A stretch of 44,357 nucleotides of DNA from a virus (IMGVR_UViG_3300042478_000574:1-44357); one strand, 5' to 3'; shown: positions 1-10,191, counted from the stretch's first letter. Notes: generated by a model from the sequence alone, not told the origin. A program made the numbers and translations.

Positions 1-127
1 TTGGGCGATGAAGTTTGAGAGAGCAGAAACACCTGCATTGTCCAGGTTCATAACTATCTCTCTACTTGCATAATCCACTGCTTTATCCCTGATCATTCCA
101 GTACTGTCAAACATTTCGTTGTACTGG
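1..127. repeat. Terminal duplication, copy 1 (contig circularisation overlap)
   Basis: The first 127 bases are repeated exactly at the other end of the window (44231-44357). The gene that crosses this point stays in frame when the ends are joined. The overlap is therefore most simply an assembler overlap of a circular graph and not a biological terminal repeat, which in T7-like phages lies near the terminase and early gene junction. The unit length after removing one copy is 44,230 bp. Confidence 0.95.
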
Positions 128-2583
128 TCATCAAGCGCAGCTTTTAGGCCAGATTCATCGAGCTTCCTACCGCCATCAATAAACTTGTCATAAACCCTCC
201 CACGCACTTCTGCATTCGCGATTACAGCCCTAGCAAAGCCATCAAGTGCGGTCATGGCATTCGCGCCAAAGCGAAGTATGGGGTTGTTGGCGAGATCATG
301 CAGGGCTTCTGCCTTGTAGTACAACGCAAGAGGTCCAAGCTCGCCACGTTTCTCTGCTGCTCTTGCAAAGGAGTGCAGGACATCTAGTGTCTGTTCATTC
401 TTTTGAACAATGTCATCACGCATAATGTAATTTACGGATGACGGGTCAGTCGATGCTTTGCGATAGACCATGCTCATATGATCCAATCCTTTACGGAGCG
501 TGTCATAGAAAGCGGAGTACTGATACCAACCACGCTTCATGGTCTTGACATCGCCAAACATCATGGCCCCACCCATTACTGTGATTGGCTTTTCAAGGAG
601 CATCACAGTGTTACCTAATCCAGCCTTAAGTACTGTTGATACTGCAGTCAGAACTGAGTTGTAGATATTACTCCACATCCCCTGGACAAGCACATTTGGG
701 ACTTCAGGAGAACCATCAATGAATGCCTTTTGAATGTCAGTCAGGCTGTTCTCGACGAATCGGTTGAGCTTTGACATCGAGTCAATATTCCCATCCGTCA
801 TTTCCCACGCCATCTGTAGAGGCATCAAGAACTCAGGACGTTCCTTCGAGATATCACGAAGAGTATTGGCAGTGTTCTTTGCACGAGGAATGATGTTAGC
901 CAGAGCATCTTGGGTTTCTGCACGGGCATTCTCTGCAACCTCTGCCATCTTCCTAGCATCTTTGCTGTAGAGCAACCTCTGCCAGATCTTGATGTTGTTT
1001 AGACCAGAACCACGAACGTACGACGCAATCCCCTTCTCAACCATCAGATACTCAATTCGATCAAGGATCTGTTCCTGAGCACGTTCAATGGCAGCTGTAC
1101 CCTCCATGTACCGAGCTCCCTCTGCAATGTCAGACACCTGTCCAGCTAAGGAGGTGGTGACATAGGCTTGGGCTTTTAGGGTATCTATATTGATGAACTC
1201 ATCCATGTAACCCTTGATGGTTTTCATGGCTGCGTTGTAGCCAACGTCATTGAGGTTCTTCAGACCATCAACCTCATTCATGAAGTTGTCAAGAGTCCCC
1301 TTGAGCATGCCAGAATCCATACGTGGATCCAACATGATCTCTGCAAGCTCAGTCCCTGCACGATCAATTTCCTCAAATGGGATCTTCTTCCCATCTGCAA
1401 GGTAGCTGTACTGTCCAGCAGATTTGATTCTGTCAGTTACTGCTTTGATGATATCCCGCTTGGCCAGACTATCAGCATTGAGTCCATTCTTGATAGCTGC
1501 TTCGGTGATGATGCTACCAAGACGACCATTCACAGTGCCGATGTTGTTGACGATTCGTGCTTGGTCGACTGAAGCACCGATGACATCCATCTCGTCGACT
1601 GAGCGGATACCAGATTCCTCAATGTCGTAGATATCATGCACACCGAACATCGGTTCATCTAGGTTCGGATTCTTAGCGACTCGGTAGTCACCAAGATTAT
1701 CCTTCGCTACCTCACGCAGTTCAGATGCTTTAGTTACAACATCATCAACTGACATCTCCCCAGTCTTTAGCTTCTTAAAGAAGTTCTTAGCTTGTTCATT
1801 TTCAGGAACCCACCTCGTAACCGACTTGGTTCCTTGAATACTTCTAAGGAGTTTGGCAGCACCAACTAAGAGGTCAGTACCAATACCTAGACCAACACCT
1901 TCGTTTGTATTCTTAGCTCGTTTGACATCTGGGCTGTCTGAATCAAGAGTTGCCCAGTCATCAGAGATCCAACTGAAAGTCTTAGGGAACATCTTCTTAA
2001 GAGTCCCTTGAAGGTTGTCATCCTTTTCGTTGATCTTGTTAGTGGCATCAACGTAAGCACCAGCACCAGCCGCAACACCTGTTTCTCCAATCCACTTCAT
2101 CAGCTCAGATTGACCAACAGGTGCTTTGACCTTGGCGTTCAGAGCCTTGCCACCTTTAACTCCAAGCCTAGTTAAAGCTACTGTTGGAATAATGATGGAA
2201 GATAATTCCCTAACAGCCTGAGCAAACTCGTTCTTGAACTTAGGTTGCTTAGGAAGGTTGACACCAGGAATCAGGTTGATCTGATCCACAAAGAAGTCAT
2301 TAACTCCACGAACAGGTGATGTCACAACATCCATAGCCGTAGCAAGTGGATTCTGTTGTTCACCTTCTGGTGCTTTAGTAGGAGCTTCTTGCTGTTGAGT
2401 TGGTTGTGATGCTTGCTGAGCAGGTTGAGGAGAGGCAGCAGGTGTTTGTTCCTGCTGTTTCTCTGCAGACAGCATATTGACTACAGTCTCAACTGACTGA
2501 GCCGCATCATCAGCTAATCGCTGTTTGACTTGTTCAGATAATGGTTGATCTGACTTTTCAAATTCCTCGTAAGGATTGTACAT
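1..2583 (-). CDS. gp16-like internal virion protein, N-terminal part (continues at 44230-42953)
   Basis: This is the first 861 codons of a roughly 1286-residue protein that runs off the left edge and continues in frame from 44230 to a stop at 42953. It starts MYNPYEEFEK at the ATG at 2583, with AGAAGA just upstream. A Gln/Pro/Ala-rich low-complexity stretch lies at about residues 40-75, and a hydrophobic segment at about residues 630-670. Its place after the gp14- and gp15-like genes and before the tail fibre matches T7 gene 16, whose product is ejected to help carry DNA across the cell envelope. I do not see the lytic transglycosylase motif that T7 gp16 carries at its N-terminus; that domain is in the preceding gene here. 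The assignment rests on position, size and composition. Confidence 0.85.
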   Translation of the reverse strand, partial: MYNPYEEFEKSDQPLSEQVKQRLADDAAQSVETVVNMLSAEKQQEQTPAASPQPAQQASQPTQQQEAPTKAPEGEQQNPLATAMDVVTSPVRGVNDFFVDQINLIPGVNLPKQPKFKNEFAQAVRELSSIIIPTVALTRLGVKGGKALNAKVKAPVGQSELMKWIGETGVAAGAGAYVDATNKINEKDDNLQGTLKKMFPKTFSWISDDWATLDSDSPDVKRAKNTNEGVGLGIGTDLLVGAAKLLRSIQGTKSVTRWVPENEQAKNFFKKLKTGEMSVDDVVTKASELREVAKDNLGDYRVAKNPNLDEPMFGVHDIYDIEESGIRSVDEMDVIGASVDQARIVNNIGTVNGRLGSIITEAAIKNGLNADSLAKRDIIKAVTDRIKSAGQYSYLADGKKIPFEEIDRAGTELAEIMLDPRMDSGMLKGTLDNFMNEVDGLKNLNDVGYNAAMKTIKGYMDEFINIDTLKAQAYVTTSLAGQVSDIAEGARYMEGTAAIERAQEQILDRIEYLMVEKGIASYVRGSGLNNIKIWQRLLYSKDARKMAEVAENARAETQDALANIIPRAKNTANTLRDISKERPEFLMPLQMAWEMTDGNIDSMSKLNRFVENSLTDIQKAFIDGSPEVPNVLVQGMWSNIYNSVLTAVSTVLKAGLGNTVMLLEKPITVMGGAMMFGDVKTMKRGWYQYSAFYDTLRKGLDHMSMVYRKASTDPSSVNYIMRDDIVQKNEQTLDVLHSFARAAEKRGELGPLALYYKAEALHDLANNPILRFGANAMTALDGFARAVIANAEVRGRVYDKFIDGGRKLDESGLKAALDDQYNEMFDSTGMIRDKAVDYASREIVMNLDNAGVSALSNFIAQ

Positions 2584-2617
2584 GTTATCTTCTAGTAGTA
2601 ATCAAAACTAGGCGTAC

Positions 2618-5524
2618 CTAGCCTTGACGTAAGTTTTTAGCGATGTACCTACGGAGCTGCTCATATCCAGAGTATGGAGCCATAGATTTAGAGCCCTTTG
2701 GAGCTGGTGCCAGGAAATCAATACTGGCAATAGTTCCGTCTTGACTAACAACTCGGCCAGTTCCGCCTTGCCGTCCAATACGAGAACCGGCCTTCAAGCT
2801 TTGACCTTCTTTGACATTGATTGAATCAAGGTGTGCATACAGCACATCAACTGGTCGCTGCGTTAGTGGATCGATAGATTCGACAACTACATAGTTCCCG
2901 TATCCATTACCACCGGCAGTAGTTTGATTGCCGACTTCCTTTACGCGACCAGGAAGGACAGTAGTAAAGTTCTTGTCTTCAAAATAGACATCGATTCCGG
3001 GTTGCCCTGAATCAAATGTAATTGATGTAGCAAATTTTCCCCTCATAGTTGCAGGGTCATTCCAAGCTTGGCCGTAGCCGTACTTGGCAGCTGCTTTCAT
3101 CACTTTTCCGTAGTACTGTTGATTCTCACGACTGCCAGGGATTGGTCCTCTGTACTTGGCAATAGTCGGTGTACCACCGTTGTATGCAAGAAGTGCAAGA
3201 CGCATGTCTCCACCAAATTGCCTCTGTGTTTCTGCAATATGGCGTGCTGCGTATTTGATGCTTGCAATCGGATCGTCAGGATTCACACCCGGATGATATT
3301 GGGGCATAATCTGGGCAATGCCTCTAGCACCAGCTCTGCTTACTGCATTAGGAGTAAACCCACTCTCCACTTCCAGCAAGCCAGCAAGGATCGCAGGATC
3401 GATACCATTGGCCTTTGCAGCGCTCTCTACGACCGGTCCGTAGCCACCAGGGATAGCCCTAACGTCAAACCGTCGCATGCTGCTCAGAGCCCTTGTAGAG
3501 CGGTTTGGTGATTGGAAGCTGTTTAGTAGGCGTTGAAGACCAGGAGAGATAGAGCCTTTAACCATCTCGATGGAGGCTGGGGTTGCCAGCTCTTTCATTC
3601 CGACAGCCTTACGTTGACGGTTGATGATTTCAAGAGGATTAACGTTGAGTTGGCCAGACCAGTACTGAACGACTGGTGGAACACTCCATCCTGGTTCTCC
3701 GTAGCCTTTTTCTAGCGAAAGGAGTTCATTCTTATTGAGAAGAAGCTCTGGGCTTTCAAGTCCTAGTTTTCCTGTTGCCTGAAGGGTTTGACGGATGTTG
3801 TTTAGCTTGTTATTGAGAAACTTGCTTCTTGCAACTGAGCCTTGGAAGAGGGATTGCTTGAAGTTTGCAAACTCACCATAGTTATTGAGGGCGTACCGGG
3901 GACTGGAGCTAAATTCTTGAATGGTTTCAGCTAAAGCTTGCTGTGAAGCCTGAGTACTTGATACACCCGCGCCAACATATTCAGAAGCCTTACGCTTAAA
4001 TTTACTCTGGAGTTCACCAATAACTAGCGTGGCCATTCCACTGGTTGAACCATCAGGCGAGACCTTGACGCCAGGATTGGTCTTAACCGTGTTCTCAATA
4101 GACTTCAGCTCGTTCTTAAATCCACCTGTCTTATCAGAAGCCTCTTGCTGCTTCTGTGCAACACTCAACCATTTCTGCTGTACTGCAAATGGAGCACGCA
4201 CAACCATGTCAGGAGTGAGCAGTCCCTGTGATGCAAGGTTCTCAAATTGATCATTGAGACGCTTTTCTTGCTCAGCATCAACGGTGTACGTCGACTTCAT
4301 CGTGCTCAGAGCTGAGCTGGTCTTGCCATACTTCCTGAATAGATCCTTCTCTGCAGCCTCGACATCAGCTTGAGATGGCTGATTCGTATTGAAGTATTCA
4401 AGGATTGCCTTCTCCTCTTGCTTGAACTTCAATTCAATCTCAGCTTCGTCTTCTGCGAAGTTCTTCCGGTTCTCAGAAGCACGGTCTTCGTCGAGCTTCT
4501 TAAAATAGAGAGGACGGCTTTCGTAGAACGTTTTACCCGTAACTGGATCTACCTGTTTCTTGACCTCATTCCATTGCTCATCGGTGATCATGTCGACATC
4601 GAACATTTCTTTTATTCGACCGAATACATATTTGTATGCACCTGCATAGCCATATGCATTGCCATTCTCATCGAAGGTATTGGCAATCTTCTTGAGATAA
4701 GTTCCTAGGTTGTAGGTTGTTCCAAAGTCAGCATCAGCATCGCTTCTCGTCTGCTCTGACTGCTGATAGCCCCAAGCCTTACGCTTGATGCCCATCAACT
4801 TGGAATCGGTTTTATCAAGTGCTGGGAGAGTGTACTTAGCAAGCAAGTCTTGACTAATTTGATCAAGACCTGTTTCCTTGAGATACTGACTCTTAAGCTT
4901 AGTCCTAATGTACTCGTGCTCTGGAACACCCCAGGTGACATCGTTGACGGGTTTGACAACACCATTGATATCGATCTCAGTGTTGTTGGTAAGGAGCTGG
5001 TTCTGAATCCATTCCTCGTACTTTTCACCGTAGTACTTTGCAGCATTCCTTCGGTAGTAGTAACCACGTAGACCACCAAGGTTAGAGCCCTTCAGCTTCT
5101 CTACAATTTCGACTGGAGCACCTTGCTTAATAGCAACAGCAGCCGTGTCTTCATGCGCCTGGTCAATCTCGCTGACCTTTAGGTCGACCTCGTTCTGACG
5201 AGCTACAGCAGCTTCCCTAGCACTCACATCATTGGTGAAGTCCAACAGAGCCTGCTCTTCTGCATTCTTGGCATAGAACTCCATTCCTTGTTGAAGGGTC
5301 TTACCAAGGGTGTCAGAGAACTTACCAAGCTCTTGCAAATTCTTATATCGGGCATTGATATTATCAACACCACTAGTCCGCATGTTGTCAAAGCTCTCGT
5401 TAATAGTAGCGAGCTTTGCATTCAGACCAGCATTTGGATTAGGAATGGTAGCCGGGTTGAACTGACCACCTTGTGCAGATCCGTTGAACTGCACTCGTTC
5501 ATCAAGTGGTTTGATTTGAGCCAT
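2618..5524 (-). CDS. gp15-like internal virion protein with lytic transglycosylase and LytM-like domains
   Basis: The protein has 968 residues. The first 650 or so are helical and charged, as expected for a virion core protein of the T7 gp15 type. A soluble lytic transglycosylase domain sits at about residues 700-800: catalytic-type Glu in LLEVESGF, then SRAGARGIAQIMP and the AYNGG motif. A LytM/M23-like beta domain follows at about residues 840-935 (GRVKEVG, GYGNYVVVES, LYAHLDSI, GQSLKAG, IGRQGGTGR). In that domain the first zinc motif HxGxD reads QPGID and the HLH motif reads SID, so it is probably not an active zinc peptidase. The gene overlaps the upstream gp14-like gene by one base and is followed by the gp16-like gene. 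Its role is inferred: local opening of peptidoglycan as the ejected core enters the cell. Confidence 0.88.
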   Translation of the reverse strand: MAQIKPLDERVQFNGSAQGGQFNPATIPNPNAGLNAKLATINESFDNMRTSGVDNINARYKNLQELGKFSDTLGKTLQQGMEFYAKNAEEQALLDFTNDVSAREAAVARQNEVDLKVSEIDQAHEDTAAVAIKQGAPVEIVEKLKGSNLGGLRGYYYRRNAAKYYGEKYEEWIQNQLLTNNTEIDINGVVKPVNDVTWGVPEHEYIRTKLKSQYLKETGLDQISQDLLAKYTLPALDKTDSKLMGIKRKAWGYQQSEQTRSDADADFGTTYNLGTYLKKIANTFDENGNAYGYAGAYKYVFGRIKEMFDVDMITDEQWNEVKKQVDPVTGKTFYESRPLYFKKLDEDRASENRKNFAEDEAEIELKFKQEEKAILEYFNTNQPSQADVEAAEKDLFRKYGKTSSALSTMKSTYTVDAEQEKRLNDQFENLASQGLLTPDMVVRAPFAVQQKWLSVAQKQQEASDKTGGFKNELKSIENTVKTNPGVKVSPDGSTSGMATLVIGELQSKFKRKASEYVGAGVSSTQASQQALAETIQEFSSSPRYALNNYGEFANFKQSLFQGSVARSKFLNNKLNNIRQTLQATGKLGLESPELLLNKNELLSLEKGYGEPGWSVPPVVQYWSGQLNVNPLEIINRQRKAVGMKELATPASIEMVKGSISPGLQRLLNSFQSPNRSTRALSSMRRFDVRAIPGGYGPVVESAAKANGIDPAILAGLLEVESGFTPNAVSRAGARGIAQIMPQYHPGVNPDDPIASIKYAARHIAETQRQFGGDMRLALLAYNGGTPTIAKYRGPIPGSRENQQYYGKVMKAAAKYGYGQAWNDPATMRGKFATSITFDSGQPGIDVYFEDKNFTTVLPGRVKEVGNQTTAGGNGYGNYVVVESIDPLTQRPVDVLYAHLDSINVKEGQSLKAGSRIGRQGGTGRVVSQDGTIASIDFLAPAPKGSKSMAPYSGYEQLRRYIAKNLRQG

Positions 5525-6168
5525 TACCTAAACCCCTTAATCATCTGTGCAGTACTCAGGCCTGTACTAACGCCACCCATCAAGGCATTACCAATCTTCA
5601 GCCCCATATTGTTTGGAGCCTCATAAGTTGTTGGAGCAAGTGTGGGTAGCAGGCTATCCATCTGACCTTCAAGATTGTTGACGGTATTCCGATCAGCTTC
5701 AAAGCGTTGCTTAGCAAGATCGAACATAGTTCTTGCTTGCTGGTTGTAAGCGCTGGAGACGGTCTCCGAGAACAAAGCGTTCTGCCTACCGTATGCTCCA
5801 ACGATGTCTACATTCCTGATCCGTTCTGCTGAGCGGCCATAACGTTCTGCTGTGTTGGCAGCACCTTGAGCAAGGATTCGATCCCTGATCAAGCTCTGCT
5901 TACCCATGGCAAACCCATACAGTTGCTCATTGAAGGCAGCCTGTTGCCTCGACATAGCCCTGTAGGACGCATCCTGGTTCTCCAGGAGCTGCTCTGCTGT
6001 CATGTCGACAGCCCGGCCTCTAGCCCTCAGCTTCTGTCTGTTGCTGATGCCTGTCTGACTAATGGACAGTTGGTTTTGATAAGCGGCTGCGGCAGCGGAA
6101 CCATCATCCCCAAAGAGGCTGGTTATCATGGACAAACCGCCCATTACCAGCCCGCCAATCAGTTCCAT
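5524..6168 (-). CDS. gp14-like internal virion protein
   Basis: The product has 214 residues. It begins with a short hydrophobic glycine-rich segment (MELIGGLVMGGLSMITSLFG) followed by Ala/Gln-rich helices. This pattern, the size and the position just before the gp15-like gene match T7 gp14, an ejected protein thought to form the outer-membrane part of the DNA channel. The C-terminus is again glycine-rich and weakly hydrophobic. It overlaps the upstream acetyltransferase-like gene by 10 bases, which suggests coupled translation. No enzymatic motif is visible. Confidence 0.8.
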   Translation of the reverse strand: MELIGGLVMGGLSMITSLFGDDGSAAAAAYQNQLSISQTGISNRQKLRARGRAVDMTAEQLLENQDASYRAMSRQQAAFNEQLYGFAMGKQSLIRDRILAQGAANTAERYGRSAERIRNVDIVGAYGRQNALFSETVSSAYNQQARTMFDLAKQRFEADRNTVNNLEGQMDSLLPTLAPTTYEAPNNMGLKIGNALMGGVSTGLSTAQMIKGFR

Positions 6169-6611
6169 ACTTTCACCACCTCCACGTAGTAAATGTTATT
6201 CATAGTTCTAGGAACAACTCTTATGAACTTGCAACCAAGTTTCTTAAAAAATCTGAGTAGTGTTGTGTTTTGAATATCGATATAGTTGTACAGAAATCTT
6301 GGCTTGTTTTTGCTAAGCCAATCAAGAGTGGTACGTACAAAGGCACGTGGATGCTTATTGATTTCGTTGGTCATTTGCATCCACATATTCCCGTGACTAT
6401 TGATTCCATAAAGCACCATTGGCTTGCCATCAGGACTAAGAGCAAGCTGTGTGTTGTATGTCAGCATGTCTTTGGATACTGCAAGAGCTGGATTGGTTCC
6501 AGCCCTGTAGTGCTCCAAGACACAGTTATCAAGAAGATCATCCAAGAAGCTTGGAAGGTCTCCTAGTGTGGCTGGCCTGATTACACAGGTGGATTGGTAC
6601 TCCTTGGCCAT
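6159..6611 (-). CDS. GNAT-like protein in the gp13 position
   Basis: Taking the ATG at 6611, the product has 150 residues. It starts MAKEYQSTCVIRPATLGDLP, which resembles the first strand and helix of a GNAT fold. Near the C-terminus NTTLLRFFKKLGCKFIRV matches the helix and strand that end acetyltransferase domains. The gene lies between the tail tubular protein gp12 and the gp14-like gene, where T7 has gene 13. Small GNAT-fold proteins are common here in marine T7-like phages. Whether it acetylates anything is unknown, as a clear acetyl-CoA loop (Q/RxxGxG/A) is not obvious; it may be a structural derivative. A longer reading frame upstream runs into the gp12 gene and was not used. Confidence 0.7.
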   Translation of the reverse strand: MAKEYQSTCVIRPATLGDLPSFLDDLLDNCVLEHYRAGTNPALAVSKDMLTYNTQLALSPDGKPMVLYGINSHGNMWMQMTNEINKHPRAFVRTTLDWLSKNKPRFLYNYIDIQNTTLLRFFKKLGCKFIRVVPRTMNNIYYVEVVKVWN

Positions 6612-6612
6612 A

Positions 6613-9561
6613 TCACTTTCTGCGATAGAATCGGTTGTTGTACTTACCTTCCCAATCAAGTTTCCTAAGGGTAACCGGGAAGGGTGTGTCTCCAATGATC
6701 TTGATACGGGTATTCTTGTTCCGTTGGTAGATCGGTACGGTGTGGGTATCTTCAGCTGACAGGTTGACGTTATTAAGAACGTAGAGGCTAGGCAGGGTCA
6801 CGTTGACCACATTTATCCATTCCTCTCTACCAGTGATATCAATTTGGTAGGTAACCGGACCACCAAGGCCTGTCTGTACCTTGATGCGTTGGATGATCAG
6901 ATCAGCAGTTGTATCAGAGACATACGAGTTACTGTCTGATGTACCAAGGAACAACTTAGGTAATTCAACAGTCATCGTATAGATGTATCCAAGAATCACA
7001 TCCTTACCTCGATAGTCTCCATCAATCACCACGTAATAGGTCCCTGTAGAGCCCTGTACCGTTGGGTAAAGGACTGCAGCTACCGAACTATTCAAAGATG
7101 TGCTAGAGCTCCCTATAAGCCCTCCTAGAGCCATTACAGAGAGGGTCTTGCCAGTCAGATCATCATATGGCAGGTAGATGGTTGTTTGATCAGTACCTGA
7201 GTTATATGTCCTGTATGGGTTGATTGTGAACATGTCTAAGCAGACATCTGTTCGTTCACCCGTAGGTAGGGTTAGATACCCCTCCTCACTGGCCTGGGTA
7301 AGGTCATAGGAGTTAACTGATACCTTGGCACCATTAACGACAACAGCGTAGTAGGTGCTCTCATCAAAGAACTGATCAAGAAGAGTCCCAGTCAGCTCCC
7401 ATTTGTACCAAGTACTACTCTTTCGCTCCTCTCCAGTCGTATATGACCTGTACTGATAGACAGTGCTAGAGCCTGGGGTTGCTAGAGAGATCAGAGAGAG
7501 TGCTGGAGAAGCAATCATGCTTTTGACCGTACTAGGTACGAACTCCGACACATAAGTGCTGATCTCTGCAATTAAGGGAGGATTGCCATTACTAATTCGT
7601 CCCTTTTCAAATAACCTTGTATACAGCGCTGTCTTGGCTGCAAAGAGAACAGTCGTGCCTAGTGCTTGGGGCGTCAGATCACCATCGCACTCATAGCTGC
7701 TGAGCGTTTGTACAGAGACTGAACGGGGTGTTAAAGGCCCAGTCTCCTCAGTATTGAGAAGGAACTGCTCGTTCTGACTGAACAGTACAAGTCCTGCGCT
7801 AGTAGTTACTACATTGCTTAAGTTAACTGGCTTTGTGGATGAAGCGATGACATCAATCGGATCATCATCAGAAACTGTCTGAGCAGTCGTGCCAAAAAGG
7901 TTGAAATAATCACCAGCCTTGCTTAGAAATATGATGTCTCCACAAATGAGGCCAAACCTATTTCTATAGAAGAAAAGGTTATTAATTGGAACTCCTGCGT
8001 CAAGAAAGCTAGGTATGGGATTTGTATTATCATCTCCTACTGTCCTGTCTTCCCAAATAATTGGTTCGTACTTAAAGCTCCCGTCTGACTGCCTTACCAA
8101 TTGATGAGGCATTGTAAGCTCGTCAATCTCATACTCAATTCCAGGAGCAACTGACTCTACCCAAACACCTGGACCATAACTAGCATTGTTGGTGGTTTTG
8201 AATTCCACCCACATATCATCTATGTCTAGGTTTGTGCTATTTGAAATCTGTACTTTGTAGCCATTCTTGCACTGTATAGGTAGCTTACCTACAGTACTGA
8301 CCTGATCCAGGAAACCAAACAAGCCCTGCTCAGCACCTGAGCCAGCAGTTTGCAGTGTAAAGGAAGATGAGTTAGTGATGTAGACACCAGGCCCCACAGC
8401 AACAGCAGTGAACCCAGCTGAGCCGTTGATGGAGGTGGCTAGTGAACTTGCAATCGATGCAGCGTCAGTAGTTCCACCACTTACGTCCTGAGGCGTCGTT
8501 TTGGTGTAGTTGGTGCTATTGAGACGGATTGTGTAGTTGGCATTGTAAGCAACTACGTTGACGACAACAAAGGCTTGGTAAGGGATGCTCGCAGAGAGCG
8601 TAGCCTTCATTGCTGGCACCTTATTCTTGTTCAGAACGAAGGTGTAGTCATTGAGAGTAAGGACTTCAATGTCATTTGCAGTTGCATCCTTCAGGTATGT
8701 ATTAGAAGGAACTGTTGTGATATTGCAGTTTGATACAGAAGTATCGTATAGACCCTTCTTGGTGGCTAGATCACTGACAGCTGTGTTGTAGTTCGTCTGC
8801 GCTGTATTCATTGCAGACAGTGCTGTTGCAAGCTGTCCGGCAGTATGAGTAGCTGCTGTGCTCCTATCCAGTTCGTAGATCTTGAAGCCCTCTCGCTTCA
8901 GGATCGGGTAGTCATCAGACCTTTCATTCCCAAAGCTGTAACCTGCAGGAAAGGCAGAGGCGTTGGCATAGCTGCCTACAACAGTCCCGTTCTCTTTGAT
9001 GGTGTACGGGTTGGTTGTGACATTGGTATTCCAGACAATGCCTGAAGTCACCGATTGAGTGACATCCCCATATGGATAGCTGGTATCAATCTCAAAGAGA
9101 TTACTGACCGATGCATTCTGACCAATTAGTGCTTCTTGGTAATTGGCTTGAGCGGTATTCAGTTCTGAAAGCCTGGTAGCCTTTGTAGTGACAGCTGTGT
9201 TGTAGTCAGATAGTCTTGTCTTCAGTGTGGCAACATTACACGTACCAGGGACACCTGTAGTGGTTCCCATATCAACAGCCTTTGGAGAGCCATCCAGCAG
9301 ACTCCACACCTTGAAACGGTTCTCAGAGTACTGAGCTACATATTTCTCCTGATCATCCCTTAGGATAGAAAACCAACGTCCTGAGGTGGTGGCGTTGTAC
9401 AGCTCAGCGCTAAACTTACCCCCTGGTCTTTTCAGCAGACCTAGTGCATAGTCTGGATACGTGTTAACACTATCAACCAACTGACCTGGAAACTTCAGGT
9501 AGTCAGGTTGTTGAGAGATACCTCCAAGAAAGTTGGGTATCCTTTGGGATACAGTTGTCAT
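6613..9561 (-). CDS. Tail tubular protein B (T7 gp12-like)
   Basis: The protein has 982 residues and starts MTTVSQRIPNFLGGISQQPD, the typical gp12 opening; the motif NFLGGISQQP is common to podoviral tail nozzle proteins. The body is Thr/Ser/Asn-rich beta structure, and residues around 840-982 carry further beta-rich sequence. T7 gp12 forms the hexameric nozzle below the gp11 ring. The gene is longer than T7 gp12 (794 residues), as is usual in cyanophages. Its start overlaps the gp11 stop (ATG at 9561, gp11 ending at 9558), a four-base ATGA coupling. Confidence 0.95.
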   Translation of the reverse strand: MTTVSQRIPNFLGGISQQPDYLKFPGQLVDSVNTYPDYALGLLKRPGGKFSAELYNATTSGRWFSILRDDQEKYVAQYSENRFKVWSLLDGSPKAVDMGTTTGVPGTCNVATLKTRLSDYNTAVTTKATRLSELNTAQANYQEALIGQNASVSNLFEIDTSYPYGDVTQSVTSGIVWNTNVTTNPYTIKENGTVVGSYANASAFPAGYSFGNERSDDYPILKREGFKIYELDRSTAATHTAGQLATALSAMNTAQTNYNTAVSDLATKKGLYDTSVSNCNITTVPSNTYLKDATANDIEVLTLNDYTFVLNKNKVPAMKATLSASIPYQAFVVVNVVAYNANYTIRLNSTNYTKTTPQDVSGGTTDAASIASSLATSINGSAGFTAVAVGPGVYITNSSSFTLQTAGSGAEQGLFGFLDQVSTVGKLPIQCKNGYKVQISNSTNLDIDDMWVEFKTTNNASYGPGVWVESVAPGIEYEIDELTMPHQLVRQSDGSFKYEPIIWEDRTVGDDNTNPIPSFLDAGVPINNLFFYRNRFGLICGDIIFLSKAGDYFNLFGTTAQTVSDDDPIDVIASSTKPVNLSNVVTTSAGLVLFSQNEQFLLNTEETGPLTPRSVSVQTLSSYECDGDLTPQALGTTVLFAAKTALYTRLFEKGRISNGNPPLIAEISTYVSEFVPSTVKSMIASPALSLISLATPGSSTVYQYRSYTTGEERKSSTWYKWELTGTLLDQFFDESTYYAVVVNGAKVSVNSYDLTQASEEGYLTLPTGERTDVCLDMFTINPYRTYNSGTDQTTIYLPYDDLTGKTLSVMALGGLIGSSSTSLNSSVAAVLYPTVQGSTGTYYVVIDGDYRGKDVILGYIYTMTVELPKLFLGTSDSNSYVSDTTADLIIQRIKVQTGLGGPVTYQIDITGREEWINVVNVTLPSLYVLNNVNLSAEDTHTVPIYQRNKNTRIKIIGDTPFPVTLRKLDWEGKYNNRFYRRK

Positions 9562-10172
9562 CTAATTAGTGCAGTGTATGGTTGATAACTGTTGTAGTAA
9601 TTTTCTCCATCACGCCAGCCAAACATGCTGTAATCACCTTGATTGCATTCATATTCAACAGCGCTAGCCCTGGTCCAGATCTCCTGCTCCTTCAGTAGTG
9701 CGTTGATCTCCTTGTCGCCCACAAGCTTGGTAGCAGCAATCCGAGCAGCTCTTGCAACGATGTACGCCTGGATAGCAGGAGGGACATCCTCAAATGGGAA
9801 GAGCCAAGTGATGTCACACTTGACAGCTTCGTTCCACTGGTAGGTGTGGTTCAGCCTGTCGTACAACTTACCGTCCCTACGGATCGGGTCGTACTTTGCT
9901 TTGTACTCATCATTATTTGTGTCAATTGAGAGAGCATTGGTTGGGAATGCAATCTCTTTTGTAGTGGTATCAGGAGTCAGTTCATAACCCCTTTCAGTGT
10001 TGTAGATCCAACCTTCTGATTGAACCTGTCGGTTTACTTCCCTAAGTGTATTAAGGACAATCGAGACCTCAGGATTTTGCAGGTCAAGTGTAGTGACAGG
10101 TGCCTGTCCTACAGAGCTCAATATTTGATTAACAGCATCCAGTTCGGTGGACACAGCATAAGTAGCAGGCAT
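9558..10172 (-). CDS. Tail tubular protein A (T7 gp11-like)
   Basis: The product has 204 residues, starting MPATYAVSTELDAVNQILSS at the ATG at 10172. The motif AVNQILSSVGQAPV near the start and RAARIAATKLVGD in the second half are characteristic of the T7 gp11 / P22 gp4-like adaptor family, which forms the dodecameric ring between portal and nozzle. An open frame extends further upstream through the terminator that follows the capsid gene, so it is not the true start. The gene lies right behind that terminator and directly precedes the gp12 gene. Confidence 0.93.
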   Translation of the reverse strand: MPATYAVSTELDAVNQILSSVGQAPVTTLDLQNPEVSIVLNTLREVNRQVQSEGWIYNTERGYELTPDTTTKEIAFPTNALSIDTNNDEYKAKYDPIRRDGKLYDRLNHTYQWNEAVKCDITWLFPFEDVPPAIQAYIVARAARIAATKLVGDKEINALLKEQEIWTRASAVEYECNQGDYSMFGWRDGENYYNSYQPYTALIR

Positions 10173-10191
10173 CTCAATAAGAAATATGAGT

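Noticed and set aside
4370-4708. Plus-strand hydrophobic frame opposite the gp15-like gene
   Set aside because: Antisense shadow of a Glu/Lys-rich coding stretch, which reads as Leu/Phe on the other strand.
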